Assembly: GCF_026240945.1 (NCBI RefSeq)
Contig: NZ_JAPFPY010000001.1
Coordinates: forward strand, 310,001-374,000
Direction of reading: 5' to 3'
DNA length: 64,000 nucleotides
From: Mycolicibacterium sp. J2
GTDB taxonomy: Bacteria > Actinomycetota > Actinomycetes > Mycobacteriales > Mycobacteriaceae
Made by a program: the position numbers and the translations under genes. The notes below the pieces were generated by a model, which was not told the DNA's origin, did not search any database, and saw only the letters and a program-made list of their open reading frames with translations. Positions 43,752-51,529 of the stretch are shown here, piece by piece (the first letter of the stretch is position 1; every line of letters begins with the position of its first letter).

Positions 43752-43795
43752 TTCCCAAGCTGAATACGCGGGTTCGATTCCCGTCATCGGCTCCA
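43752..43795 (+). repeat. att copy 3 (right end of module B)
   Basis: 44 bp identical to the tRNA-Gly 3' end (copy 1). It marks the right end of the tandem array; the HipA gene ends 36 bp further on. Confidence 0.93.
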
Positions 43796-43830
43796 CGAGA
43801 GCAGCGCCTACCACGTCGCGGCGCTGATTG

Positions 43831-45063
43831 TCACTCTTTCAAGCTATCGATCCGGGCCCGGAGCATCTGCGCGAGGAGCTCGGTCTGCCGATCCTCGAAG
43901 CCAATTTCACCGCACCGCTCCGGCCAGCCCTCGGCCGCACCGACGAGACCATCGATCATGCTGACGATGGCACGCTGACGCAGTCCGAGACGTTCACCCG
44001 CGTCGATGAAATCGGTTCGACTGAGCTTGTTGGCGCGACCATAGAGACTGAGCGCCATCGGATCTTTCCAACCCGCATAGGGCTGCGTGCACAGCAGGTC
44101 ATAGGCGGGGGTCGGTTGCCACAGCCCCTTCGGGTTGTAGATCGACAAGTTCTTGCCGTGCAAATCACCGTTGCCGATAAGCCAAGAGAAGACAACAGTT
44201 TTGAGCAACTCTGCGACGGCGGCCACCCTCGACCCGCCACCGCGCGCGCACGCATCAGCCAGCGTGGCAATGGCTGTCTCGGTTTTGATGCGGTATTTCG
44301 AGGCCGGATACACATCGGCGACCTGACACGCGTCCTCCTGCGCAATGCGAGTAGGCCCTTGCCGGTCGAAACGGGTTACCAGCAAGGCACTTCGGCCCTG
44401 AGCATCGTGGAGCACCAATGTCTTGGCGGCCCTCAGACCGCAGGCCGTGGCCATCGTCATGAAGAAGTGTTCGTTTTCGACCAGCCGCGGGTATTGCGCG
44501 GGAGCGAGTTTCAAGATGGACGGCCCATACTTGGTACGCGTAGGCATCGACAGCACGCCGGCGCTGACTTTCGGCTGCACTCCCGCCAGACCGACCGGAT
44601 CTGCATCGACCGAACCCGTCATCTTCTCGAACACCACACGAAAGTCTTTGTCCCGCTCGGGATCGAAAAGCGGCAGCGGCCGGGTCGGATCGGCGCCAGC
44701 AGGAAAGACGCGGACGTTGCCGATCGTGTCGGCCCCGACGGCCAACAGCAAGGTGAGGTGATCGTCAGCAGAAGTCTTGGTCGATGACGTCACCACACCC
44801 AGCCTGACCCCTTCCGGCAAAAGTCCCGCAAAGAACGCAGGCACAGCCCCGCCCGTCGCGACGACGGGGTACTCGCCCGAGCGCAGCAGAGACCACGAAA
44901 CCGAGTGGTCACGGATGGCCCAATCCCGAACGGCATCATCATCGACGTAATCAAAGCTGACCCTGTCCCCGCGTTGACGGACCAGGCGTGCGGCGAGGTT
45001 GTCGTCGATGTAGACATCGGCCGCGTCGACCTCACGCAAGTCGAGACTGCTCGGTGCCGTCAT
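43831..45063 (-). CDS. hipA: HipA-type serine/threonine kinase toxin
   Basis: A 410-residue HipA-family kinase, the toxin of a type II toxin-antitoxin pair; E. coli HipA phosphorylates glutamyl-tRNA synthetase and causes persistence. Visible features: N-terminal subdomain DVYIDDNLAARLVRQRGDRVSFDY, the phosphate-loop motif AGVQPKVSAG (~160; the Ser after QPK is where E. coli HipA is autophosphorylated), the catalytic loop WLIGNGDLHGKNLSIY (~294-309, catalytic Asp) and the metal-binding AYDLLC (~316). Length is a little under E. coli HipA (440). It overlaps hipB by 4 bp (ATGA). It lies directly beside att copy 3 and may be part of the mobile array. Confidence 0.9.
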   Translation of the reverse strand: MTAPSSLDLREVDAADVYIDDNLAARLVRQRGDRVSFDYVDDDAVRDWAIRDHSVSWSLLRSGEYPVVATGGAVPAFFAGLLPEGVRLGVVTSSTKTSADDHLTLLLAVGADTIGNVRVFPAGADPTRPLPLFDPERDKDFRVVFEKMTGSVDADPVGLAGVQPKVSAGVLSMPTRTKYGPSILKLAPAQYPRLVENEHFFMTMATACGLRAAKTLVLHDAQGRSALLVTRFDRQGPTRIAQEDACQVADVYPASKYRIKTETAIATLADACARGGGSRVAAVAELLKTVVFSWLIGNGDLHGKNLSIYNPKGLWQPTPAYDLLCTQPYAGWKDPMALSLYGRANKLSRTDFIDAGERLGLRQRAIVSMIDGLVGAAEGWPERCGEIGFEDRQTELLAQMLRARIDSLKE

Positions 45064-45308
45064 TCCGTCGCCGCACTCATGTCGATCCGCAAACCCAAGA
45101 CCTCCGCGATGTCGACGACGGCGCCGAAGCTGACCGAGCCACTCCCCCGTTCAAGCGATTGGATGCTGGACCGCGACACCCCCGCCAAATCCGCCAGGGT
45201 CTGTTGAGTGAGCTGCAGCGCGATGCGACGCTCAGCGAAGGCCGCCCCTATGCGTGCGATTTCAGGCATAGAGCCGGCATCAAGCGGCCGCCGCCTCCTA
45301 GGCCCCAT
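45060..45308 (-). CDS. hipB: HipB-type XRE antitoxin
   Basis: An 82-residue DNA-binding antitoxin and autorepressor. The XRE helix-turn-helix is complete: RIGAAFAERRIALQLTQQTLADLAGVSRSSIQSLERGSGSVSFGAVVDIAEVLGL. ATG 45308 has AAGGAG at ideal spacing; an upstream start would run into the operators. In the family HipB dimers bind HipA and operator DNA together. Two repeated motifs upstream (45320-45406) are its probable operators. Translationally coupled to hipA. Confidence 0.88.
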   Translation of the reverse strand: MGPRRRRPLDAGSMPEIARIGAAFAERRIALQLTQQTLADLAGVSRSSIQSLERGSGSVSFGAVVDIAEVLGLRIDMSAATE

Positions 45309-45319
45309 GACCTCACTCC

Positions 45320-45406
45320 TTATGCACGAAATAGCATGCATTAGCCATGTTGCACCGCGCGTCGCCTCGCATGCAAGGCCTTATGCCTCATTTTGCAAGC
45401 TTTAGG
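45320..45406. promoter_or_regulatory. Two repeated HipB operator candidates
   Basis: TTATGC-N8-GCATGCATTAG at 45320-45344 and TTATGC-N8-GCAAGCTTTAG at 45381-45405, centres 61 bp apart (close to six helical turns). Each has the partial dyad ATGC-N8-GCA(T/A). They cover the hipBA promoter region, as the spaced operators of E. coli hipBA do. Confidence 0.7.
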
Positions 45407-45477
45407 TCGAATTCACCGTCAAACACTCCGCGGCAATATCGCTATGCTCGACATTACAAGCTTAAGAGCGCAGATCA

Positions 45478-45768
45478 CTATCCCAGCCGGATCACGTACG
45501 TCCCGTCCTCGTCCCGCTCGATCTCGCTGTCCGCACTGCTGACCCACACCGGCGACTCGGCGCGGCTGCCCAGAAACGCGTTGCGGATCGATCCGCCGGG
45601 CTGCAGGTGCACATTCCATTCGTCACCGGTGGCGAAGATGCTCACCACCTCCTCGCCGTCGGCGTTGCGAATCGAAAGCATCGACCCGTTGGCCGTCTGC
45701 TCGTCGTCTTCCTCTTCGGCGATCAGGTCAGCCAGTTCGTCATCGGGTTCACGGTGATCGTCAAACAC
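45478..45768 (-). CDS. Small acidic hypothetical protein
   Basis: 96 residues, start GTG 45768 (VFDDHREPDDELADLIAEEEDDEQT...). Strongly acidic N-terminal third, then a β-rich C-terminal part (MLSIRNADGEEVVSIFATGDEWNVHLQPGGSIRNAF) ending DGTYVIRLG. No signal peptide, membrane segment or known domain. It is the first gene to the right of the hipBA control region with chromosomal base composition, so the accessory region ends between 45.41 and 45.48 kb. Confidence 0.6.
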   Translation of the reverse strand: MFDDHREPDDELADLIAEEEDDEQTANGSMLSIRNADGEEVVSIFATGDEWNVHLQPGGSIRNAFLGSRAESPVWVSSADSEIERDEDGTYVIRLG

Positions 45769-45785
45769 CGGCCCACCGTACCGAC

Positions 45786-46181
45786 CTACTCCGTCACCGG
45801 AAACGAATGATGTTCGTGCACAATCAGCCATTCACCGTCGACCTTGCGCAGTCCCACGGTCATCCGTAACCGGATGTCCGGATTCTTCGCGAAATCCTCG
45901 GCGCGGCCGCACTTCGCCAGGCCGTACGCGAAGGCGACATCGCTTCCGGCCACGACGTTCAGTTCGACGATCTCGAAAACGGCTCCGCCACGGAGGAATT
46001 CGAAGAACGGCGGCCAGCTGTCGCGGTATGCCGGCAGTCCGCGGACACCCTCATACGGGGGCGGAACGTCGAACTGCACAAAGTCATCGGCATGCGCCGC
46101 CACCACGGCCTCCACATCACCAGCCTTGATGCCGTCGACCCACCGGGTGATCACGTCTCGAACGTCGGCTTCCGCGCTCAC
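45786..46181 (-). CDS. NTF2-like (YybH/SnoaL-type) protein
   Basis: 131 residues of the NTF2-like fold: VRDVITRWVDGIKAGDVEAVVAAHADDFVQFDVPPPYEGVRGLPAYRDSW is the hallmark N-terminal half, and VGLRKVDGEWLIVHEHHSFPV the last strands. Similar proteins are calcium/calmodulin-kinase-association-domain-like or ketosteroid-isomerase-like; the substrate is not known. GTG 46181 has GGGAGAA at good distance. The TetR gene ends 56 bp upstream on the same strand, so the two could be cotranscribed. Confidence 0.82.
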   Translation of the reverse strand: MSAEADVRDVITRWVDGIKAGDVEAVVAAHADDFVQFDVPPPYEGVRGLPAYRDSWPPFFEFLRGGAVFEIVELNVVAGSDVAFAYGLAKCGRAEDFAKNPDIRLRMTVGLRKVDGEWLIVHEHHSFPVTE

Positions 46182-46237
46182 GGAATTCTCCCTTCCACAC
46201 CCGTATCGACCGGCGCGGGCCGCAGAAGTCATCGCCG

Positions 46238-46849
46238 TCAGTCGATCTCCGGCAGCACCACCCCGACCGCCAACTCCGCGTACTGCCGCATCAACCGCAG
46301 CGCGGTCGCCCGGCTGAAGTCCGGGTCCCGCGCGACGATGCGGTACCCGAAGTAGTCCTCCATCCCCATGATCGTCATGGCGATATCGCGCGCCGGATAC
46401 CGCAGCTCGAACACACCTTGCTGCGCACCGGCGGTCAGCAGGTCGGCGTACAGCCCCACCTGCCGGTGATAGATGCCCTGCACATCGCCGCGTTGGTCCA
46501 GTTCGAAGCCGGCCGAGAGCACCGCCCGCCAAATCGCGCGCCACTCGGCATCCTCGGGCCCGGTGGGCAGGCCGGCGGCCATGGTCAACACCAGCTGCTC
46601 GCGCACATCGCCCGACGAACTCTGCAACTGCAGGCGCTCGTCGTAGAACCGGACGTCGGAGCGCAGCGCCAACTCCGAGAGCAGCTGCGTCACGTCCTTG
46701 AAGTAGTAGCGCACCGCATTGGTGGTCAGCCCGAGTTCCTCGGCGACGTCGGAGAGCTTGAGAGTGGCCAGGTCGTGGCGCTCGATGAGCGCAATCGTCG
46801 CGTCCATGATGTCGTGACGCCGTTCCACCTGCTTGTTCGGCCGTGCCAT
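46238..46849 (-). CDS. TetR-family regulator, divergent from peptidase-permease operon
   Basis: A 203-residue TetR regulator: HTH in TLKLSDVAEELGLTTNAVRYYFKDVTQLLSELALR (~28-62), followed by the ligand-binding domain (EDAEWRAIWRAVLSAGFELDQRGDVQGIYHRQVGLY). ATG 46849 begins MARPNKQVERRHDIMDATIALIERHDLA, the family's usual N-terminus. The gene is divergent from a P1-family peptidase gene; a 13-bp-arm inverted repeat lies between them. I infer that it represses the peptidase-permease operon; the ligand may be a peptide- or amide-derived compound. Confidence 0.88.
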   Translation of the reverse strand: MARPNKQVERRHDIMDATIALIERHDLATLKLSDVAEELGLTTNAVRYYFKDVTQLLSELALRSDVRFYDERLQLQSSSGDVREQLVLTMAAGLPTGPEDAEWRAIWRAVLSAGFELDQRGDVQGIYHRQVGLYADLLTAGAQQGVFELRYPARDIAMTIMGMEDYFGYRIVARDPDFSRATALRLMRQYAELAVGVVLPEID

Positions 46850-46895
46850 GGCACCAATCTTGCCCGTTCTGTTGCGGGACGCCGCACACAGGCGC

Positions 46896-46926
46896 ATAGT
46901 TCTTTTCCAATCAGGAAAAGAACTAT
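46896..46926. promoter_or_regulatory. Long TetR-type operator palindrome
   Basis: Perfect 13-bp arms (ATAGTTCTTTTCC and GGAAAAGAACTAT) around AATCA, 47 bp from the tetR start and ending just before the first possible peptidase start (ATG 46929). The adjacent TetR is the obvious candidate binder. Confidence 0.85.
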
Positions 46927-46946
46927 CGATGAATCGAGCGGAACCC

Positions 46947-48050
46947 ATGCGTGCCAGAGATCTCGGCGTCGTGATCGGGGAACACCCCACCGGCCCCCAC
47001 AACGCCATCACCGACGTCGCCGGCGTACGGGTCGGGCACACCACGCTGCGCGGTGACGGCATCAACACCGGCGTCACCGTCATCGTCCCGCACGACGACA
47101 TCTGGACCGAGCCCGTATTCGCCGGGGCGCACCGGCTCAACGGCAGCGGCGAGCTCACCGGCCTGGAATGGATCCGCGAGTCCGGCGAGCTCACCACTGC
47201 CATCGGCCTGACCAACACGCACAGCGTCGGCGTCGTGCGCGACGAGTTGGTCGCCGCGCAGGTCCGCGCCCGCGGCGAGGGCCTGTACTGGTCTTTACCC
47301 GTCGTCGGCGAGACCTATGACGGCCTGCTCAACGACATCAACGGTTTCCACGTCCGGCCCGAGCACGCCCGCTCCGCGCTGGAGAACGCGTCCGCCGACG
47401 CGCCGGCCGAGGGCGCCGTCGGCGGCGGCACGGGCATGATCTGCCACGGATTCAAAGGCGGTATCGGCACCTCGTCTCGCATCACCGAGACGGCCGCCGG
47501 AACGTACACGGTGGGCGTGCTGGTGCAGGCGAATCACGGACGGCGGGAACGACTTCGGATCAACGGGGTCCCGGTCGGCGAACTGATCGGCCCCGACCAG
47601 GTGCCACTGCCGGACCTGCCGCGGCAGTACGAGCCGGGGTCGGGATCGATCATCGTCATCGTCGCCACCGACGCCCCGCTGCTCCCCCACCAATGCACCC
47701 GATTGGCCCAGCGCGCGACCCTTGCCGTCGGCCGCCTCGGCGGCACCGGTGAGCAGTACAGCGGTGACCTGATGCTGGCCTTCGCCACGGGCAACCGCGG
47801 CATCCCGCCGTACGCATGGGATGAGGACGCTGCCACCCCGCGCCCCGAGATCCCCCTGCGGATGGTCGCGCCGCAGCTGATGACCCGGCTGTTCGACCTG
47901 ACGATCGAGGCCACCGAGGAGGCCATCGTCAACGCCATGGTCGCGGCCACCACCGTCACCGGACCCAACGGTTTCACCGCCCACGCCATCGACCACGACC
48001 TGCTCCGTCAAGCACTGTCGCCCAACACCCCTCGACCCCAGGAGGCCTGA
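46947..48050 (+). CDS. P1-family peptidase (DmpA-like aminopeptidase/amidase)
   Basis: A 367-residue member of the P1/DmpA family, N-terminal-nucleophile hydrolases that self-cleave before a Ser and act as L-aminopeptidase, D-esterase or β-peptidyl aminopeptidase. The start MRARDLGVVIGEHPTGPHNAITDVAGVRVGHTTL is typical; AVGGGTGMICHGFKGGIGTSSRI (~155-180) and MLAFATGNRGIPPYAW (~280) are conserved blocks, with the nucleophile Ser expected in the C-terminal half. I prefer ATG 46947 because the palindrome ends 2 bp before ATG 46929, leaving no ribosome site there; the longer form would add six residues. Overlaps the permease start by 1 bp (TGATG). Confidence 0.88.
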   Translation: MRARDLGVVIGEHPTGPHNAITDVAGVRVGHTTLRGDGINTGVTVIVPHDDIWTEPVFAGAHRLNGSGELTGLEWIRESGELTTAIGLTNTHSVGVVRDELVAAQVRARGEGLYWSLPVVGETYDGLLNDINGFHVRPEHARSALENASADAPAEGAVGGGTGMICHGFKGGIGTSSRITETAAGTYTVGVLVQANHGRRERLRINGVPVGELIGPDQVPLPDLPRQYEPGSGSIIVIVATDAPLLPHQCTRLAQRATLAVGRLGGTGEQYSGDLMLAFATGNRGIPPYAWDEDAATPRPEIPLRMVAPQLMTRLFDLTIEATEEAIVNAMVAATTVTGPNGFTAHAIDHDLLRQALSPNTPRPQEA

Positions 48051-49474
48051 TGACCACCACACCCACCACGGCCGAGCAGCGCCGCCTGACCGGTCACCTC
48101 GGCCCCGTCGGGATCGTCTTCATGGTGGTCGCCGCGGCGGCACCGCTGACGGTGATCGGCGGCAATATGCCGCTGGCCATGGGACTGGGCAACGGCGCCG
48201 GCGCACCCATGGGCTTCGTGATCGCCGTGCTGGTGCTGCTGCTGTTCAGCATCGGATTCGTGACCATGACGCCGCACGTGCCCGAGGCGGGCGCCTTTTT
48301 CTCGTACGTGACGGTCGGACTCGGCGAACGGATGGGCAAGGGCATCGCGGTGGTCGCGCTCATCGCCTACACCGCCATCCAGATCGGGATCTACGGCTAT
48401 ATCGGCTGGGCCATCTCCGACACCGTGGCCCACTACCACGGTCCGTCAATCCCTTGGCCTGTCTACGCTTTTGCGGTGCTGGCCATCGTCGCGGTGCTCG
48501 GCTACCGGCATATCGAGCTGAGCGCCAAAGTTCTCGGGGTGGCGTTGGCGTGCGAGATCGGCATCGTCGTGCTGCTCGACGTCGTGATGGTGGCCAAGCC
48601 CAGCCCGGCCGGAATCACGTTCACCTCCTTCGACCCGGCCACGTTCACCAACGGCACCATCGGCATCGCCATCCTGTTCGCCCTCACCGGATTCATCGGA
48701 TTCGAGGCCACCGCGGTGTTCCGTGACGAGGCGCGTGATCCGGAGCGGACCATCCCGCGCGCCACCTACGCCGCCGTCATCATCATCGGCGCCTTCTACG
48801 CCATCACGGTGTGGGCCTTCGTCGTTGCCCTCGGACCGGACCAGGTGACCGGCGTGGCGCAGCGCACCCTCGCCGGTGAGGGCAACATGCTGCTGGATAC
48901 CACCGGCGATATGCTGGGCACCGTCGGCCGCGACATCGTCAACGTGCTCCTGCTGACCAGTCTGTTCGCCTGTGTGCTGTCCTTCCACAACGTGATCGCG
49001 CGCTATCAGTTCGTGCTGGCCGGCAAGGAGCTGCTGCCCGCGCGGCTGGCCCAGGTGCACGGCAGCCACCACTCGCCGTCGTTCTCCTCGGTGGTGCAAA
49101 CCGGCACGGCCGCCGTCATTGTCGCTGTGCTGGCGGTGCTTGGCATCGATCCTCTGGTGGGCGTCTTCGGGTCGATGGCCGGCGTCGCGACCGTCGGCAT
49201 GGTGCTGCTGATGCTCACCACGTCCATCGCCGTGCTGGTGTTCTTCCTGCGCAACCGTGACCGCGCCACGGGGCTGTGGTCCACGCGGATCGCACCGGCG
49301 CTGGCCGTCCTGGGCCTGCTCGGCAGCCTGTGGCTGGTGTTGTCCAACTTCACCCTGGTGACCGGTGGCAGCCCGGCCTTGAGCACGATCCTGGCCGCGA
49401 TTCCGTTCGCCGGGTTGATCATCGGCTTTCTGGCGTGGCGGCCGTCGCGGTCGCTGTCGGCATCTGGCGCTTAG
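48050..49474 (+). CDS. APC-family amino acid permease
   Basis: A 474-residue membrane transporter of the amino acid-polyamine-organocation superfamily with 12 predicted helices. The first (VGIVFMVVAAAAPLTVIGGNMPLAMG) contains the unwound helix-1 region; GFIGFEATAVFRDEARDPERTIPRATYAAVIIIG (~215-245) is the characteristic TM6 to loop block. It overlaps the peptidase gene by one base, so uptake of a small amide, peptide or amino-acid product is likely the joint task with that enzyme, under the TetR repressor. Substrate unknown. Confidence 0.9.
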   Translation: MTTTPTTAEQRRLTGHLGPVGIVFMVVAAAAPLTVIGGNMPLAMGLGNGAGAPMGFVIAVLVLLLFSIGFVTMTPHVPEAGAFFSYVTVGLGERMGKGIAVVALIAYTAIQIGIYGYIGWAISDTVAHYHGPSIPWPVYAFAVLAIVAVLGYRHIELSAKVLGVALACEIGIVVLLDVVMVAKPSPAGITFTSFDPATFTNGTIGIAILFALTGFIGFEATAVFRDEARDPERTIPRATYAAVIIIGAFYAITVWAFVVALGPDQVTGVAQRTLAGEGNMLLDTTGDMLGTVGRDIVNVLLLTSLFACVLSFHNVIARYQFVLAGKELLPARLAQVHGSHHSPSFSSVVQTGTAAVIVAVLAVLGIDPLVGVFGSMAGVATVGMVLLMLTTSIAVLVFFLRNRDRATGLWSTRIAPALAVLGLLGSLWLVLSNFTLVTGGSPALSTILAAIPFAGLIIGFLAWRPSRSLSASGA

Positions 49475-49598
49475 CCCCGTCGCTCGTCGACCTTTCGGAC
49501 TACCGGCTACCCGGTAGGGCACCTTGCCAGCTAGCCGTGGCGATTCCGTGGGAAAGCCGGCGAATGATCGAGGTACCCGAGAGGAACAGGAGCCCACC

Positions 49599-49901
49599 AT
49601 GAAGACCCGGATCGCATTCGCAGCCCCCCTGCTGGCCGTCGGCCTGGCCGCCGGTTTCGTCGGCCTGGCACCTGCCGGCGAGACCATCGCGGTCGCCGCC
49701 GGCCCCACCTCCACCACGTCGTGGCAGCAGAACACCCCCATATCGCCCGACACCGGAGCGCCGCTGGGCGACGCAAAGGCAGGCACCGACCCACTCATCC
49801 CGTACGGCACCGATCCCCAAGCACCGGTCACCACCGGCTACGTCAATCGCAATCACGACGAGGGCATCACCTCCAACGGCGAGGTCGACCTTCCGTTCTG
49901 A
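49599..49901 (+). CDS. Small secreted protein
   Basis: A 100-residue exported protein: signal peptide MKTRIAFAAPLLAVGLAAGFVGLAPAGETIAVAA (cleavage near AVA-A), then a short Pro/Asp/Thr-rich mature part (NTPISPDTGAPLGDAKAGTDPLIPYGTDPQAPVTTGYVNRNHDEGITSNGEVDLPF). The mature segment looks disordered and has no Cys. ATG 49599 is preceded by ACAGGAG. No family known to me, though small proteins of this sort are abundant in mycobacterial secretomes. Confidence 0.7.
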   Translation: MKTRIAFAAPLLAVGLAAGFVGLAPAGETIAVAAGPTSTTSWQQNTPISPDTGAPLGDAKAGTDPLIPYGTDPQAPVTTGYVNRNHDEGITSNGEVDLPF

Positions 49902-49913
49902 GCGCTCCACACC

Positions 49914-49953
49914 TTTGTGCTCCAGCGGCCACCAACGACCGCTGGAGCACAAA
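49914..49953 (+). terminator. 15-bp-stem hairpin after the secreted protein
   Basis: Perfect stem (TTTGTGCTCCAGCGG and complement) with a 10-nt loop, 13 bp after the stop. A further 10-bp inverted repeat (CATGTGAAAT 49954-49963 / ATTTCACATG 50026-50035) follows. The rest of the 250-bp gap shows nothing else. Confidence 0.82.
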
Positions 49954-50152
49954 CATGTGAAATTCATATCTTCGATGAGGGGCGCGTCACATCCACCGAC
50001 GCGAATATGTGTTGTCTATGAGTACATTTCACATGCTTTGCGGCGATACGAACGACGGGTAGACATGAGTCAGGCGCGGCGGAAACCCTAGCCGCGACAC
50101 CTTCCCCTCGGCCACATCACCCACAGTGGCCGACCGAAAGAGAGGCTCTCTC

Positions 50153-50386
50153 ATGTCGTTCAAGCGCATTGCCGTCCCCGTCCTCGCCGCAGCCGGTATC
50201 GCCATGGGGCTGTCGGGCGCTCCCACCGCACTCGCGGCCGGTAACGACCCGTGCACCGTTGCGGTGTCGACGTCACGGTGCCTGGGCCCGCAGGGCATCG
50301 GCGGCTTCTCCGTTCCGCAGTCCGGCACCGGCGGTGTGATGAACGGCCCCTACGGCGCCTGGGGCACGCTCCCGCCGCTGGGCTGA
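50153..50386 (+). CDS. Small secreted Gly-rich protein
   Basis: 77 residues: signal peptide MSFKRIAVPVLAAAGIAMGLSGAPTALAA, then a 48-residue mature part with two Cys (DPCTVAVSTSRCLG) and Gly/Pro-rich end (GFSVPQSGTGGVMNGPYGAWGTLPPLG). The two Cys probably form a disulphide. GAGAGGCTCTCTC precedes ATG 50153 with acceptable spacing. No known family. Confidence 0.65.
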   Translation: MSFKRIAVPVLAAAGIAMGLSGAPTALAAGNDPCTVAVSTSRCLGPQGIGGFSVPQSGTGGVMNGPYGAWGTLPPLG

Positions 50387-50398
50387 TCCCCACGTAGC

Positions 50399-50441
50399 CA
50401 GGGTGGCCTGCCGCGGTTTCGACCGCAGGCAGGCCACCCTG
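50399..50441. terminator. Bidirectional terminator hairpin
   Basis: 14-bp perfect outer stem (CAGGGTGGCCTGCC and complement), inner 5-bp stem GCGGT/ACCGC with a TTCG loop and one bulged A. It lies between the convergent small secreted gene and the transporter gene. Confidence 0.85.
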
Positions 50442-50466
50442 TCGCTTTCGAGGGGCTTTCGATGAC

Positions 50467-51471
50467 CTAAGCCCGGCTCCCGGTGAGCGCCGCACCGGCC
50501 GTGGCCTTTTCGGCGGCACGGCCCCACCTCCCGGCCAGGGTCGCGCAGGTGATGAGCTGGATCTGGTGAAAGATCATCAGCGGCAACACGATCAGACCCA
50601 CCGGATGACCGGCGAACAGCACCGTCGCCATCGGTAGCCCGGTGGCCAGACTCTTCTTGGACCCGCAGAAGATCACCACGATGCGGTCGGCCCGGTTGAA
50701 GCGCAGCAGCCGCGCCATCCCCGTCGTCACACCGAGCACCACCGCCAGCAGCAGGGCACACACGCCGACCACGGCCAACAGGTGCAGTGGGGTCATCCCG
50801 GCCCAAATATGTTCGGCCATACCGGCACTGAAGGCGGCATACACCACCAGATACACCGAGCCGCGGTCGACCACCTTGGTCAACGTCGTGTGTGCGAGCA
50901 CCCGATGCAGCTTGGGCCGCAACAGTTGTCCGGCGATGAACGGCAGCAGCAGCTGGACCACGATCTCCAGGATCTGCCGCGGCGAGACCGTGGCATCGCC
51001 CGTGGTCTGCATCAACAAGGTCACCAGCACGGGAGTCACGAAGATACCCAGCATGTTCGACGCCGACGCGCTCACCACTGCTGCCGCCACGTTTCCCCGC
51101 GCGATCGAGGTGAACGCGATCGACGATTGCACCGTGGATGGCAGCAGGCACAGGTAGAGCACCCCGGTGTAGAGGTCATCGGTCAACACCGAGGGCACCA
51201 GCAGCTTGAGCGCCAAGCCCAGCACCGGGAACAACACGTAGGTACAGGCCAGCACCGTGGTGTGCAGCCGCCAGTGCCGCAACCCGTGCAACGCCTCACG
51301 CGGCTCCAGCCGGGTGCCGTACAGCAGGAACAACACGGCGATGGCGATCTTGGTGGCCCAGTCCAATACGCCGGCGGCCGCCCCACTGGCGGGCAGCAGC
51401 AGCCCGAGCGCCATGGCAGCGAACAATCCGAGCAGGAATCCGTCGATCCGGAGTTTGGCCAGTAAGGTCAC
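50467..51471 (-). CDS. Bile acid:sodium symporter-family (SBF-like) transporter
   Basis: A 334-residue membrane protein with ten predicted helices, of the SBF-like (BASS, YfeH-type) family. The block YLCLLPSTVQSSIAFTSIARGNVAAAVVSASASNMLGIFVTPVLV (~115-160) with the P-S-T-V-Q-S-S and S-A-S-N-M-L-G motifs, and FCGSKKSLATGLPMA (~265), are typical. Substrates of the bacterial members are organic anions, mostly unknown. GTG 51471 is chosen; a longer frame up to ATG 51534 would cross the LysR-box palindrome. Divergent from the LysR gene, which probably controls it. Confidence 0.85.
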   Translation of the reverse strand: MTLLAKLRIDGFLLGLFAAMALGLLLPASGAAAGVLDWATKIAIAVLFLLYGTRLEPREALHGLRHWRLHTTVLACTYVLFPVLGLALKLLVPSVLTDDLYTGVLYLCLLPSTVQSSIAFTSIARGNVAAAVVSASASNMLGIFVTPVLVTLLMQTTGDATVSPRQILEIVVQLLLPFIAGQLLRPKLHRVLAHTTLTKVVDRGSVYLVVYAAFSAGMAEHIWAGMTPLHLLAVVGVCALLLAVVLGVTTGMARLLRFNRADRIVVIFCGSKKSLATGLPMATVLFAGHPVGLIVLPLMIFHQIQLITCATLAGRWGRAAEKATAGAALTGSRA

Positions 51472-51529
51472 CGCTCCACGGTAGGAGGGCAAGGACTCAT
51501 TACGAAAGGCGATGCACTCAATATCTCTG

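Larger units (their letters stand above)
40880..43795. mobile_element. Module B: integrase-less Septu-like defence cassette
   Basis: About 2.9 kb between att copies 2 and 3, carrying only a two-gene ATPase/HNH-nuclease operon, with ~420 bp and ~480 bp of non-coding sequence at its ends. Base composition of the operon is clearly more AT-rich than the chromosome around it (many ATA, TTA, AAT codons). It has no recombinase, so it is probably mobilised in trans. Confidence 0.82.

Noticed and set aside
40839..43795. att copies 2 and 3 as additional tRNA-Gly genes
   Set aside because: Only the 3' half is present; no acceptor or D-arm 5' half can be found upstream of either copy.
40880..43795. A retron (Ec78-type) with PtuAB
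   Set aside because: No reverse transcriptase gene in or beside the module, so the ncRNA-like segment cannot be assigned as msr-msd.
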